A stretch of DNA of 64,000 bases from Symsagittifera roscoffensis (taxonomy: Eukaryota; Xenacoelomorpha; Acoela; Convolutidae). Of the stretch, positions 33,301 through 47,381 are shown in pieces. The position numbers and the translations under genes are program-made. The stretch covers positions 46,517,785-46,581,784 of the forward strand of contig NC_087068.1 of NCBI RefSeq assembly GCF_963678635.1, written 5' to 3'. Each line of letters begins with the position of its first letter. Positions within the stretch are counted from its first letter, which is position 1. The notes below the pieces were generated by a model that saw only the letters and a program-made list of their open reading frames with translations, did no database searches and had not been told where the DNA came from.

Positions 33301-34950
33301 TTTGCAAATGGGCAAACGTTTGAGGGTGGAGCTTAACGGAATATTTTTGCAATTTGAGTTCAGATTTAGAAACGGAGTAGGCCGTGCACTCGCTTTGCAA
33401 AGTTTCCACGTTACTCATATGATTAAGTGTAGAAATTCTAGCAAAATTTTGCACGACGTAAAACAAAAATAAAATGAAAAAAAATCCATTTTAATGCGAC
33501 TTTCTTTTTATTATATAATCCATTATAATTGATTTGAAATGAATTATAATGCCTAGTGTTTTTGGGAGTTTCACTTTTCTCAAATGCAAGTTCGTTTTTA
33601 CTGAGCTTTATAATTCATCATTTGGTATTTTTCACGGCTTTATCAACGATAAGGGGTCAAAACAAAACTTGATAAGCGAAACAACCCCCCCCCCCCGCCC
33701 CCCAAAAAAAAAATCAAAATCTGTCAATGGATCTGTACAAAAATCCCTTTCAACCGATTTTAGTCACACGTCTGAGATCATTACATGAACCCTAGTTTTT
33801 CTGGCAGTTCTGTAGATGAGCTAGCTCCTCAGCCTGACAAAAACTGCTGCAAGCAATAGATTTCCAAAGAATGGCAATAATTATCATCTTACCAAACAGA
33901 ACAATTCCATGTTTTTTAACCTTATGGAACTGTATACTGTATAGTAGGCAAATTTTCACAAAATGAAAACGGTCTGACAAGCTACTTTTGAAAAGTTTTT
34001 GTCAGATTGAGGCATTTATACCTCAGGCGCACCAGGATACCGATACAGATCAAAAAAAAAATGTACCATCAGTATTTAACAAAAATTGATTGAGCTTCAA
34101 AAAATCCAGCATGGAGATCGCCATTAGTCAAATTATTACGGCTTCAGACGACACTGATTGCAAAAAAAATATGTATAAATCATATGACAGTGCTATAATA
34201 CTCCATAAAATTTGTTTTACTAAGCTAGATTATTAAAACCGTGAATTGAAAAAAAGAGATTTTCCGTTTTATTGACAAAAAATTAATTACACTGAAAATG
34301 CATGAACAAAACTTCACTAAAGAGAATAAAAAATTTAAGCTTTTAAGCGTAAAAGAACGCTTTGATTGTAATTTACATGCGGTCAAAATGTTATTTTTTA
34401 ATTTCAGGAAGTAATTTAAAATTGTGCACGTCCAAATTCATTGTTGCAGAGCATTTTTTTAAAAAATTTTAGCTCCACTAATAAACCACAAGAGTGCAAG
34501 ATCAAAAAAAAACATGAAGGGCTTCCATTTTCAAAAAAGGCTTCAAATTTCAGGGATCCCAGCGAAAAAAAAATATCTATTTTCCAGTTTTCTTTAAATG
34601 GGATTCACTGAAAATTGACCAGCCATTTTTGAAACAGAAAGAGCTTCAACGTGATATACCCTCTTGTTCGAAAATCAAAAGTTAAAAAGGAAAAAACTCA
34701 TTTTTGTTTCGGCTTCCTTGATTTTTCACACTTTTCCAACCATCAGGTGGCTATGTTCATATATCTTTAAAAATAGACTTTTGGATATTTTTGATCAATT
34801 TTTTTTCGCTAGACGTAATACTCAAATGTCCGAAACGCCCCTACCAGCAAACTATTGTCCCGTACAAAAAGGCTATTGCTGAGGAATTAATTGCTAGATA
34901 CACCATTTTCGAATGCGAGTAGTAGTATTGCGTATCGGCGTTCTCCGGGA
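33301..34950. other. AT-rich intergenic, nothing recognised
   Basis: No supported gene or RNA. The last part directly precedes the first tandem unit and may be the original left context of that unit. Confidence 0.4.
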
Positions 34951-35191
34951 GGGTGCAAGGAGACTTCTAAAAAAAGTTAATCAAACAAATTTGAATTTAG
35001 GAGAAATTAGGCAAAAACCGAAAAAAAAAATAGTTTAAATGAGCAAGTGAAAGCATATAAGATTAAATATTAGAGTCTGTGTATGAAATAGTTATCTGTT
35101 GATTTGTCCGGGATAAGTTGATATTACCTCTAGAAGCCTTCAAAATATTTAACTTTTGGTTGAACCCAGGTGAATTTTTACAAGAAAAACT

Positions 35192-36090
35192 TTATATTGA
35201 AGTATGGCTGCCGTAAAACAAATCGGTTGTACGTGGACGCCACTCTTGAACTGCATTTATGGTTCGGGCTAGGCCAGCTAGACCACACACAGCATTTTGA
35301 TAATGGTTCTCTAAAAAACAGATAAGAGTGTTTTTTGGCCAACCAAATTCCCATTTAAGTACGTTTTTTGGAAATAGGCAATGAGCTAGTCTAACTTTTC
35401 GAGAACGGTTTGTGAAATATGCAGTTTGGTTGCCACGCTGCATATTTCCTCGGTTACTAGGTCAAACCCTGTTTCCACTTTTGACTCCGGCACAAAACTA
35501 AGAGCAGGAATTATATTCAGCACTAAGACAAGCTCGCTGTTTAATTCGTAAGTCTTTTTAAGGAACAATTTAGAAAATTTCTTTGAAAATAGCATCCCAT
35601 AATGTCATTTTTGTAAAGAAACGCAATACATTTTTTCGAAGTCGATCAAAAATTTTTGCGGGGTGACGTCACCGATAAGCAATTTAAAGGCGTTTACGAA
35701 ACTGTTATAGATCGATACGCATTTTTGGCTGAGCAGAGCGTAGATGCCAGCTGGGCAAAACCCATCAATCTGGATGTGTACAATGTAGACCGTGTGAAAG
35801 TTTCGTTTACAAGTCAGATTCTTTCGTACAATTTATGTGCACTGAGGTTCTCTTTCTCGCTAAAAGTCAATCTGCGATCCGTATCTTGTTTTCCGCTATA
35901 AAAAAAACAAAATGCATGAAATGATCCGTTATTTCGAAAAGACGGTCATCTGTGGCAAAAAAGGACAGGGACGCTTTTTGTTTACTTTTGCCTGAAATTC
36001 GCGTTATCGCCGAGCAGGAGGGCGAAGACAGTTGGGTTACTTTGTCTTCCTGCACCAATTGCAAACTAGCTGCGACGATTCGGCTGTTTA
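35192..36090 (-). pseudogene. MULE (FLYWCH-type) transposase relic, copy 1
   Basis: The minus strand reads through known MULE transposase landmarks in order. First comes a FLYWCH-like tail and the segment SFFATDDRLFEITDH. Next is HIQIDGFCPAGIYALLSQK, then LIDFEKM with its catalytic-type Asp/Glu context. Then come YELNSELVLVLNIIPALSFV, PESKVETGFDLVTEEI, and finally LARTINAVQEW, where intact members have TNAVEGWH. Stops and frameshifts lie near 35600, 35870 and 35440, and the region around the first catalytic Asp is scrambled. Plus-strand frames here (for example 35656-35901) are shadows. No terminal inverted repeats were found. Confidence 0.75.
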
Positions 36091-37409
36091 CTAGATTTAG
36101 TTGATTCCTAACTGTTTTTTCATTCGCTGAACTAGTTGTCGAGCTTCTGAGCGTCCTGCGTTGAGCTCGTGACTATGTTAGAGATTATCTTGCTCCCACA
36201 AGTGATTTACTTTTTCGGGCACTTTTATGATCTCTTTTTTCTGCAGCGCCAGTGTGTTGTTGTCTTCGTATCGCATTTCTTTTGAATTTCATGGCCGTCA
36301 TTAATAATGAAGAGGTGGCTTTTTTTGTGAGGTTTCACGAGTAAGAGGATTCATTTTTGACTATTCAGTGAGTTAAAGAAAAAGACAATGAAGTAGAATG
36401 TGAACATTTTCAATTGGGTTAAATACTTGCTGGCACTACGTTAACCCAACAAATGAGTCCAGTTTAAATTAAATTATCTTAAATTTGCGCTACTGATTAA
36501 AATGAGAAATAATTACTCTAGCTTTATTTCTGATAATACTTTGATCATGACATTTGTTCATATATCATGGGATCTTTTTAATTGGCATGGGATCTAATGG
36601 TATGAGCTATTTCTGTAAAAGGGATTTTTTGTTGCAGAATTTTTTCATGGGAGTTTTAGTATGGTACCTTTTGACACCTGGAAAATAACCAACTGGACCT
36701 ATTTGAAACAAAAAACGCGCAAAACTTGATTATAAAATTTGAAAGAAAAAACTTTTTTAAATCAATGTAATTGTACGAAAACAATTTTAAAAAATTCGGT
36801 TTCTCTTTTTTTTGGTTTTGGGAAAACCTAAATTGACCACTTCGAGCTTCAAAACAAACATGGGCTTCAAAATAAACATAAGCGTCAAAACAAACATAAT
36901 TACCAGTTTTAGTTTGATCAGTCATCAAGTTAAGCCGACCTAACAAATATTTCAATTTCAATTATAGTTTCTTTCACTTTCATACTTTTATAAGACCCAG
37001 ATTTCAACACAGAAGCTAAGCGGAGCTTTGTACGATTTAAAATAAAAAAGCAAAAAAACACGTCGAAAAAATTCAATTGTTGAGAGAAACTAAGAGAAGT
37101 GAAGTTTTTGCATCTTTTAAAAAAATTTATTAGGGCCCAGTTAAAGCTGGAGGTACGTGTTTGATATTGCGTGAGTTTTTTTACTGATGCGGAATTTGGT
37201 GGGAGAGGTATCGAGAAAAAAACGGTCAAAACAAAAAAAATGACCTTTTTGAAAATCATAGCTGTTTGCGTAAGCAAACTTGGGCTTAGGCGTTTATGTC
37301 GAAAGTTTCACGCAACCTGTGAAATTGATTGAACTTTAAAAATCAGATATGGGAGTGTAGTTCTCGACAAAAGGCAAAAAAATTTAAAGAACGGTAAAAA
37401 ATCAAACAT

Positions 37410-37795
37410 TTGAACTTTCTAAGTGCTATAATTTTTTGTTCTTTTGATCTCAGTTTTTTTACCTGGTTAGATTGCAATCATATCAAAATACTTATAACTA
37501 ACCAGTCATGATCCATTTCTAACACTCACAATACTTTGTAAGGCTGAAATTATTTATAGTTTCAGCCACAAAAAAAAATTAACATAGCGAACAGTTGCTC
37601 TTCCTCTCCTCGAGCCTCACAAGAAAATCAGTATATACTAGACCAATTGAGAATAGGAAATATAAGAGTAAGATTAGGATCGGTATTAGACTAAGAAGTT
37701 GCCATTTATCTAGCCGAATTTAAAAAAGGTGACGAACAGACGGTGCACTTTATCCAAAATTACTCTAAGAGAAAGCCACTCTGGACTTAAACTCA
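37410..37795 (+). repeat. LTR, tandem copy 1
   Basis: Holds the family palindrome (37542-37567), AGTATATACTAGACC, GGTATTAGACTAAGAAGTTGCC and the terminal CTTAAACTCA. TGGTGCGACCAAACG begins two bases after the end (37798), a candidate primer-binding site. Confidence 0.8.
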
Positions 37796-39990
37796 TCTGG
37801 TGCGACCAAACGAATCTCGAGTAGATCTATACTGAATAAGGTTTAGAAAAAAGAACATAGAATAGAGCCACAAAATGACAAACCAAATAAAAAAATAAGC
37901 TTTTTCCTTGTCTCAATAAGTCTACAAAGTAACCTAAATAATACCACTGAAGCCAGATCACAACCAAGACAACAGATCAAACCTCTGTATCGTAAGACCA
38001 AAAATTAGATTACAACGATTAATCATCTGCAAAACTATTTATGCAGTAAACTTCTATTCACTAGTATATGAACTGCAATAAATAGAACTGTAAATAAAAA
38101 AAATCTGTATATTTTCATATAAGGCTTAACTAGTATTATATATAAATATGTAGTCGACGACAAAACCTCCGTCTACCTCAAAACGTCAAAATTTGCTGTA
38201 ATTTTGAATAAACTTTCAAAATTTAAGGTTCATTGAATTTATACAAATACAAGAATTTAGTTAGAATAAAGAATTATGATTAAATTTTGTGAAAAAATCG
38301 GTTCTTAATTCTAGACACTTTTCTAAAGTTTGCTCTTCTTCACATAAGACAAACAACAGTTTTTAAAACTACTAATTTAATTTCAATTCAAGATCATCAA
38401 GACATTTCTTGGATATTTAACCATTTTTAAATCAATGAATTGTTCATTTAAATCTTATCATAACCTACCCTTGGTCAATTTAAATCTTAGTTTTGCTCAT
38501 TAAAAACCAAATCATTAAGGCTACCATTGGATTTTTAAGCTTTAGTCTCAAAAAAATTTCAAATTTTTATTCCTAACTTTTAATTTATTTTTACTTTAAA
38601 ACTCAGATCATCGAGGCACTTTTGGACCATTTTTTAAGTTACCCACCTCTTAAACTAGTGTCTAACGACCTCAACCGTTGATTCACCATCTGATCGATCT
38701 ACTTGGGTTCTTAATATACCTGAACCATGCGGATTGGTTTACTATTCTCCAACCCTCAATCTCAAATCAAAGCCCATTTAAGTCAGATTAGCTTCACTTA
38801 GATGTAAAGAACGTCCATTCGTTTGAGAGCAGTAAAACTTATTCTAACGAAAATATATACCATCTCCACAACTCGTCTTGCCACGGCTCGTCTTGCTAAT
38901 CAATCTAACCTTTTTGCTGATTTGAGAAATCGACAAAACATAAGTCTCCTTTATTGTTTGTTTAAGGACTCTAGATTCGACCTTTTTATTACAACACAAC
39001 AAGAAGTAAGCTACATCAGATCAAAAAGCAAATAAACAAGAAAGCTATAATTTCTGAACAGAAAAAAAACCACTTTTTTTGGAATCTGACTCAACAACGA
39101 TACAAAAACTTGAAGATCTTTTACACGACAAAAAAACCAGTTGACAATCAACAATTCTTTTTCTGATTTTGAAACTACAACAGTATCATCAATAAGAGGC
39201 AAACGCAGAATCATCAACACTTATAGTCGGAAACCAGTGAGATTACATAAATGGAGTCAACCAATAAGACACATTGAAAACTATACATTAACCAAAACAC
39301 CGCACAAGAAATGATTAAAAACGACAAAATTATGACAATGAATTTATCCTCCCATTTGTCCTTGATCCAGCAAGTGACCCCTCGAGAGGACAAAATCAAT
39401 TTTGCCATAATTTGATAATAGGTTTTTTTCGAAAAAGAAATAGCCCATGCCAACAAAACTTTGCAGAATTTGAAATAGGAAGATGAGTTCTGGATCAACA
39501 TTTACCCGTTTTAAGCAAAATAAGCCCACATTATGACATAATTATTATTGCAATTTTATCACCAAATCGAACAAACAAAAACTACCACAACGAGCACAAA
39601 ACAGATGATAAAGAAATAGATTTCTCCAACGTTTTTAGAGAATATATCAAAAATATTTATTAAAAAAGTCAGAGAATGCAAACTCGATTTTCCAAGTGGA
39701 TGTCCTTGCTATCATTTATAATTTAGGGTGCAAGGAGACTTCTATAAAAAAAATAATCAAACAAATTTGAATTTAGGAGAAATTAGGCAAAAACTGAAAA
39801 AAAATTAATAGTTTAAATGAGCAAGTGAAAGCATATAAGACAAAATATTAGATTCTGTGTATTAAATAGTTATCTGTTGCACTTTGCATTCCGTACTTTG
39901 TCCGGGCTAAATTGATATTACTTCTAGAAGCCTTCAAAATATTTAACTTTTGGTTGTAGGAACCCAATTGAATTTTTACAAGAAAAACTT

Positions 39991-40890
39991 TATATTGAAG
40001 TATGGCTGCCGTAAAACAAATCGGTTGTACGTGGACGCCACTCTTGAACTGCATTTATGGTTCGGGCTAGGCCAGCTAGACCACACACAGCATTTTGATA
40101 ATGGTTCTCTAAAAAAACAGATAAGAGTGTTTTTTGGCCAACCAAATTCCCATTTAAGTACGTTTTTTGGAAATAGGCAATGAGCTAGTCTAACTTTTCG
40201 AGAACGGTTTGTGAAATATGCAGTTTGGTTGCCACGCTGCATATTTCCTCGGTTACTAGGTCAAACCCTGTTTCCACTTTTGACTCCGGCACAAAACTAA
40301 GAGCAGGAATTATATTCAGCACTAAGACAAGCTCGCTGTTTAATTCGTAAGTCTTTTTAAGGAACAATTTAGAAAATTTCTTTGAAAACAGCATCCCATA
40401 ATGTCATTTTTGTAAAGAAACGCAATACATTTTTTCGAAGTCGATCAAAAATTTTTGCGGGGTGACGTCACCGATAAGCAATTTAAAGGCGTTTACGAAA
40501 CTGTTATAGATCGATACGCATTTTTGGCTGAGCAGAGCGTAGATGCCAGCTGGGCAAAACCCATCAATCTGGATGTGTACAATGTAGACCGTGTGAAAGT
40601 TTCGTTTACAAGTCAGATTCTTTCGTACAATTTATGTGCACTGAGGTTCTCTTTCTCGCTAAAAGTCAATCTGCGATCCGTATCTTGTTTTCCGCTATAA
40701 AAAAAACAAAATGCATGAAATGATCCGTTATTTCGAAAAGACGGTCATCTGTGGCAAAAAAGGACAGGGACGCTTTTTGTTTACTTTTGCCTGAAATTCG
40801 CGTTATCGCCGAGCAGGAGGGCGAAGACAGTTGGGTTACTTTGTCTTCCTGCACCAATTGCAAACTAGCTGCGACGATTCGGCTGTTTAC
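39991..40890 (-). pseudogene. MULE transposase relic, copy 2
   Basis: Same breaks as copy 1, so the gene was already dead before duplication. See the entry at 35192. Confidence 0.75.
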
Positions 40891-42207
40891 TAGATTTAGT
40901 TGATTCCTAACTGTTTTTTCATTCGCTGAACTAGTTGTCGAGCTTCTGAGCGTCCTGCGTTGAGCTCGTGACTATGTTAGAGATTATCTTGCTCCCACAA
41001 GTGATTTACTTTTTCGGGCACTTTTATGATCTCTTTTTTCTGCAGCGCCAGTGTGTTGTTGTCTTCGTATCGCATTTCTTTTGAATTTCATGGCCGTCAT
41101 TAATAATGAAGAGGTGGCTTTTTTTGTGAGGTTTCACGAGTAAGAGGATTCATTTTTGACTATTCAGTGAGTTAAAGAAAAAGACAATGAAGTAGAATGT
41201 GAACATTTTCAATTGGGTTAAATACTTGCTGGCACTACGTTAACCCAACAAATGAGTCCAGTTTAAATTAAATTATCTTAAATTTGCGCTACTGATTAAA
41301 ATGAGAAATAATTACTCTAGCTTTATTTCTGATAATACTTTGATCATGACATTTGTTCATATATCATGGGATCTTTTTAATTGGCATGGGATCTAATGGT
41401 ATGAGCTATTTCTGTAAAAGGGATTTTTTGTTGCAGAATTTTTTCATGGGAGTTTTAGTATGGTACCTTTTGACACCTGGAAAATAACCAACTGGACCTA
41501 TTTGAAACAAAAAACGCGCAAAACTTGATTATAAATTTTGAAAGAAAAAACTTTTTTAAATCAATGTAATTGTACGAAAACAATTTTAAAAAATTCAGTT
41601 TCTCTTTTTTTTGGTTTTGGGAAAACCTAAATTGACCACTTCGAGCTTCAAAACAAACATGGGCTTCAAAATAAACATAAGCGTCAAAACAAACATAATT
41701 ACCAGTTTTAGTTTGATCAGTCATCAAGTTAAGCCGACCTAACAAATATTTCAATTTCAATTATAGTTTCTTTCACTTTCATACTTTTATAAGACCCAGA
41801 TTTCAACACAGAAGCTAAGCGGAGCTTTGTACGATTTAAAATAAAAAAGCAAAAAAACACGTCGAAAAAATTCAATTGTTGAGAGAAACTAAGAGAAGTG
41901 AAGTTTTTGCATCTTTTAAAAAAATTTATTAGGGCCCAGTTAAAGCTGGAGGTACGTGTTTGATATTGCGTGAGTTTTTTTACTGATGCGGAATTTGGTG
42001 GGAGAGGTATCGAGAAAAAAACGGTCAAAAAAAAAATGACATTTTTGAAAATCATAGCTGTTTGCGTAAGCAAACTTGGGCTTAGGCGTTTATGTCGAAA
42101 GTTTCACGCAACCTGTGAAATTGATTGAACTTTAAAAATCAGATATGGGAGTGTAGTTCTCGACAAAAGGCAAAAAAAATTAAAGAACGGTAAAAAATCA
42201 AACATTT

Positions 42208-42591
42208 GAACTTTCTAAGTGCTATAATTTTTTGTTCTTTTGATCTCAGTTTTTTTACCTGGTTAGATTGCAATCATATCAAAATACTTATAACTAACCA
42301 GTCATGATCCATTTCTAACACTCACAATACTTTGTAAGGCTGAAATTATTTATAGTTTCAGCCACAAAAAAAAATTAACATAGCGAACAGTTGCTCTTCC
42401 TCTCCTCGAGCCTCACAAGAAAATCAGTATATACTAGACCAATTGAGAATAGGAAATATAAGAGTAAGATTAGGATCGGTATTAGACTAAGAAGTTGCCA
42501 TTTATCTAGCCGAATTTAAAAAAGGTGACGAACAGACGGTGCACTTTATCCAAAATTACTCTAAGAGAAAGCCACCCTGGACTTAAACTCA
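42208..42591 (+). repeat. LTR, tandem copy 2
   Basis: Palindrome at 42338-42363 and terminal CTTAAACTCA. Candidate primer-binding site TGGTGCGACC from 42594. Confidence 0.8.
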
Positions 42592-44786
42592 TCTGGTGCG
42601 ACCAAACGAATCTCGAGTAGATCTATACTGAATAAGGTTTAGAAAAAAGAACATAGAATAGAGCCACAAAATGACAAACCAAATAAAAAAATAAGCTTTT
42701 TCCTTGTCTCAATAAGTCTACAAAGTAACCTAAATAATACCACTGAAGCCAGATCACAACCAAGACAACAGATCAAACCTCTGTATCGTAAGACCAAAAA
42801 TTAGATTACAACGATTAATCATCTGCAAAACTATTTATGCAGTAAACTTCTATTCACTAGTATATGAACTGCAATAAATAGAACTGTAAATAAAAAAAAT
42901 CTGTATATTTTCATATAAGGCTTAACTAGTATTATATATAAATATGTAGTCGACGACAAAACCTCCGTCTACCTCAAAACGTCAAAATTTGCTGTAATTT
43001 TGAATAAACTTTCAAAATTTAAGGTTCATTGAATTTATACAAATACAAGAATTTAGTTAGAATAAAGAATTATGATTAAATTTTGTGAAAAAATCGGTTC
43101 TTAATTCTAGACACTTTTTCTAAAGTTTGCTCTTCTTCACATAAGACAAACAACAGTTTTTAAAACTACTAATTTAATTTCAATTCAAGATCATCAAGAC
43201 ATTTCTTGGATATTTAACCATTTTTAAATCAATGAATTGTTCATTTAAATCTTATCATAACCTACCCTTGGTCAATTTAAATCTTAGTTTTGCTCATTAA
43301 AAACCAAATCATTAAGGCTACCATTGGATTTTTAAGCTTTAGTCTCAAAAAAATTTCAAATTTTTATTCCTAACTTTTAATTTATTTTTACTTTAAAACT
43401 CAGATCATCGAGGCACTTTTGGACCATTTTTTAAGTTACCCACCTCTTAAACTAGTGTCTAACGACCTCAACCGTTGATTCACCATCTGATCGATCTACT
43501 TGTGTTCTTAATATACCTGAACCATGCGGATTGGTTTACTATTCTCCAACCCTCAATCTCAAATCAAAGCCCATTTAAGTCAGATTAGCTTCACTTAGAT
43601 GTAAAGAACGTCCATTCGTTTGAGAGCAGTAAAACTTATTCTAACGAAAATATATACCATCTCCACAACTCGTCTTGCCACGGCTCGTCTTGCTAATCAA
43701 TCTAACCTTTTTGCTGATTTGAGAAATCGACAAAACATAAGTCTCCTTTATTGTTTGTTTAAGGACTCTAGATTCGACCTTTTTATTACAACACAACAAG
43801 AAGTAAGCTACATCAGATCAAAAAGCAAATAAACAAGAAAGCTATAATTTCTGAACAGAAAAAAAAACACTTTTTTTGGAATCTGACTCAACAACGATAC
43901 AAAAACTTGAAGATCTTTTACACGACAAAAAAACCAGTTGACAATCAAAAATTCTTTTTCTGATTTTGAAACTACAACAGTATCATCAATAAGAGGCAAA
44001 CGCAGAATCATCAACACTTATAGTCGGAAACCAGTGAGATTACATAAATGGAGTCAACCAATAAGACACATTGAAAACTATACATTAACCAAAACACCGC
44101 ACAAGAAATGATTAAAAACGACAAAATTATGACAATGAATTTATCTTCCCATTTGTCCTTGATCCAGCAAGTGACCCCTCGAGAGGACAAAATCAATTTT
44201 GCCATAATTTGATAATAAGTTTTTTTCGAAAAAGAAATAGCCCATGCCAACAAAACTTTGCAGAATTTGAAATAGGAAGATGAGTTCTGGATCAACATTT
44301 ACCCGTTTTAAGCAAAATAAGCCCACATTATGACATAATTACTATTGCAATTTTATCACCAAATCGAACAAACAAAAACTACCACAACGAGCACAAAACA
44401 GATGATAAAGAAATAGATTTCTCCAACGTTTTTAGAGAATATATCAAAAATATTTATTAAAAAAGTCAGAGAATGCAAACTCGATTTTCCAAGTGGATGT
44501 CCTTGCTATCATTTATAATTTAGGGTGCAAGGAGACTTCTATAAAAAAAATAATCAAACAAATTTGAATTTAGGAGAAATTAGGCAAAAACTGAAAAAAA
44601 ATTAATAGTTTAAATGAGCAAGTGAAAGCATATAAGACAAAATATTAGATTCTGTGTATTAAATAGTTATCTGTTGCACTTTGCATTCCGTACTTTGTCC
44701 GGGCTAAATTGATATTACTTCTAGAAGCCTTCAAAAAATTTAACTTTTGGTTGTAGGAACCCAATTGAATTTTTACAAGAAAAACT

Positions 44787-45695
44787 TTATATTGAAGTAT
44801 GGCTGCCGTAAAACAAATCGGTTGTCGTGGACGCCACTCTTGAACTGCATTTATGGTTCGGGCTAGGCCAGCTAGACCACACACAGCATTTTGATAATGG
44901 TTCTCTAAAAAAACAGATAAGAGTGTTTTTTGGCCAACCAAATTCCCATTTAAGTACGTTTTTTGGAAACAGGCAATGAGCTAGTCTAACTTTTCGAGAA
45001 CGGTTTGTGAAATATGCAGTTTGGTTGCCACGCTGCATATTTCCTCGGTTACTAGGTCAAACCCTGTTTCCACTTTTGACTCCGGCACAAAACTAAGAGC
45101 AGGAATTATATTCAGCACTAAGACTAGCTCGCTGTTTAATTCGTAAGTCTTTTTAAGGAACAATTTAGAAAATTTCTTTGAAAACAGCATCCCATAATGT
45201 CATTTTTGTAATGAAACGCAGTACATTTTTTCAAAGTCGATCAAAATTTTTTGCGGGGTGACGTCACCGATAAGCAATTTAAAGGCGGTTACGAAACTGT
45301 TATAGATCGATACGCATTTTTGGCTGAGCAGAGCGTAGATGCCAGCTGGGCAAAACCCATCAATCTGGATGTGTACAATGTAGACCGTGTGAAAGTTTCG
45401 TTTACAAGTCAGATTCTTTCGTACAATTTATGTGCACTGAGGTTCTCTTTCTCGCTAAAAGTCAATCTGCGAGCCGTATCTTGTTTTCCGCTATAAAAAA
45501 AATGCATGAAATGGTCCGTTATTTCGAAAAGACGGTCATCTTGGCAAAAAAGGACAGGGACGCTTTTTGTTTACTTCTGCCTGAAATTTGCGTTATCGCC
45601 GAGCATGAGGGCGAAGACAGTTGGGTTACTTTGTCTTCCTGCACCAATTGCAAACTAGCTGCGACGATTCGGCTGTTTACTAGATTTAGTTGATT
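44787..45695 (-). pseudogene. MULE transposase relic, copy 3
   Basis: As the other two copies, with additional substitutions and small indels. The plus-strand frames at 45251-45496 and 45430-45693 are shadows of it. Confidence 0.7.
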
Positions 45696-46997
45696 CCTAA
45701 CTGTTTTTTCATTCGCTGAACTAGTTGTCGAGCTTCTGAGCGTCCTGCGTTGAGCTCGTGACTATGTTAGAGATTATCTTGCTCCCACAAGTGATTTAAT
45801 TTTTCGGGCACTTTTATGATCTTTTTTTGCTGCAGCGCCAGTGTTTTGTTGTCTTCGTATCGCATTTCTTTTGAGTTTCATGGCCGTCATTAATAATGAA
45901 AAGGTGGCTTTTTTGTGAGGTTTCACGAGTAAAAGGATTCATTTTTGACTATTCAGTGAGTTAAAGAAAGAGACAATGAAGTAGAATGTGAACATTTTCG
46001 ATTGGGTTAAATACTTGCTGGCACTACGTTAACCCAAAAAATGAGTCCAGTTTAAGTTAAATTATCTTAAATTTGCGTTACTGATTAAAATGAGAAATCA
46101 CTACTCTAGTTTTATTTCTGATAATACTTTGATCATGACATTTGTTCATATATCATGGGATCTTTTTAATTGGCATGGGATCTAATGGTATGGGCTATTT
46201 CTGTAAAAGGGATTTTTTGTTGCAGAATTTTTTCATGGGAGTTTTAGTATGGTACCTTTTGACACCTGGAAAATAACCAACTGGACCTATTTGAAACAAA
46301 AAACGCGCAAAACTTAATTATCAATTTTGAAAGAAAAAACTTTTTTAAATCGATGTAATTGTACAAAAACAATTTTAAAAAAATCAGTTTCTCCTTTTTT
46401 GGTTTTGGGAAAACCTAAATTGACCACTTCGAGCTTCAAAGCAAACATGGGATTCAAAATAAACATAAGCGTCAAAACAAACATAATTACCAGTTTTAGT
46501 TTGATCAGTCATCAAGTTAAGCCGACCTAACAAATATTTCAATTTCAATTATAGTTTCTTTCACTTTCATTCTTTTTTAAGACCCAGATTTCAACACAGA
46601 AGCTAAGCGGAGCTTTGTACGATTTAAAATAAAAAAGCAAAAAAACAAGTCAAAAAAATTCAATTGTTGAGAGAAACTAAGAGAAGTGAAGTTTTTGCAT
46701 CTTTCAAAAAAACTTATTAGGGCCCAGTTGAAGCTGGAGGTACGTGTTTGATATTGCGTGAGTTTTTTTACTGATGCGGAGTTTGGTGGGAGAGGTATCG
46801 AGAAAAAAACGGTCAAAACAAAAAAAATGACATTTTTGAAAATCATAGCTGTTTGCGTAAGCAAACTTGGGCTTAGCCGTTTATGTCGAAAGTTTCACGC
46901 AACCTGTGAAATTGATTGAACTCGAAAAATCAGATATGGGAGTGTAGTTCTCGACAATAAACAAAAAATTTTACAGAACGGTAATAAATCAAACATT

Positions 46998-47381
46998 TGA
47001 AATTTCTAAGTGCTATAATTTTTTGTTCTTTTGATCTCAGTTTTTTTACCTGGTTAGATTGCAATCATATCAAAATACTTATAACTAACCAGTCATGATC
47101 CATTTCTAACACTCACAATACTTTGTAAGGCTGAAATTATTTATAGTTTCAGCCACAAAAAAAATTAACATAGCGAACAGTTGCTCTTCCTCCCCTCGAG
47201 CCTCACAAGAAAATCAGTATATACTAGACCAATTGAGAATAGGAAATTTAAGAGTAAGATTAGGATCGGTATTAGACTAAGAAGTTGCCATTTATCTAGC
47301 CAAATTTAAAAAAGGTGACAAAAAGACAGTGCACTTTATCCAAAATTACTCTAAGAGAAAGCCACCCTGGACTTAAACTCA
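46998..47381 (+). repeat. 5' LTR of element B (tandem copy 3)
   Basis: Palindrome at 47129-47154, terminal CTTAAACTCA at 47372-47381, then TC and TGGTGCGACCAAACG. It heads the uninterrupted leader and gag/pol of element B, so it is B's 5' LTR. Confidence 0.82.

Larger units (their letters stand above)
34951..39725. repeat. 4.8-kb tandem unit, copy 1
   Basis: Starts GGGTGCAAGGAGACTTCT. Composed of about 2.46 kb with a minus-strand MULE transposase relic, an LTR of the A/B family, then 1.93 kb of the retroelement leader ending ATTTATAATTTA. Almost identical to copy 2 over its whole length apart from a few substitutions and small indels. Confidence 0.92.
39726..44522. repeat. 4.8-kb tandem unit, copy 2
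   Basis: 4797 bp, directly joined to copy 1. The join reads ATTTATAATTTA|GGGTGCAAGG, identical to the copy 2/copy 3 join, so all copies arose from one rearrangement followed by tandem duplication. Confidence 0.92.

Noticed and set aside
35656-35901. 81-codon plus-strand ORF repeated in the tandem units
   Set aside because: The minus strand at the same place encodes recognisable MULE transposase motifs, so the plus frame is a shadow.
36656-37277. Minus-strand ORFs of 101 and 115 codons in the tandem unit
   Set aside because: Phe/Lys/Ser-rich composition from AT content, short internal repeats (18-bp GCTTCAAAACAAACATGG type) and no recognisable domain. They recur only because the unit is duplicated.
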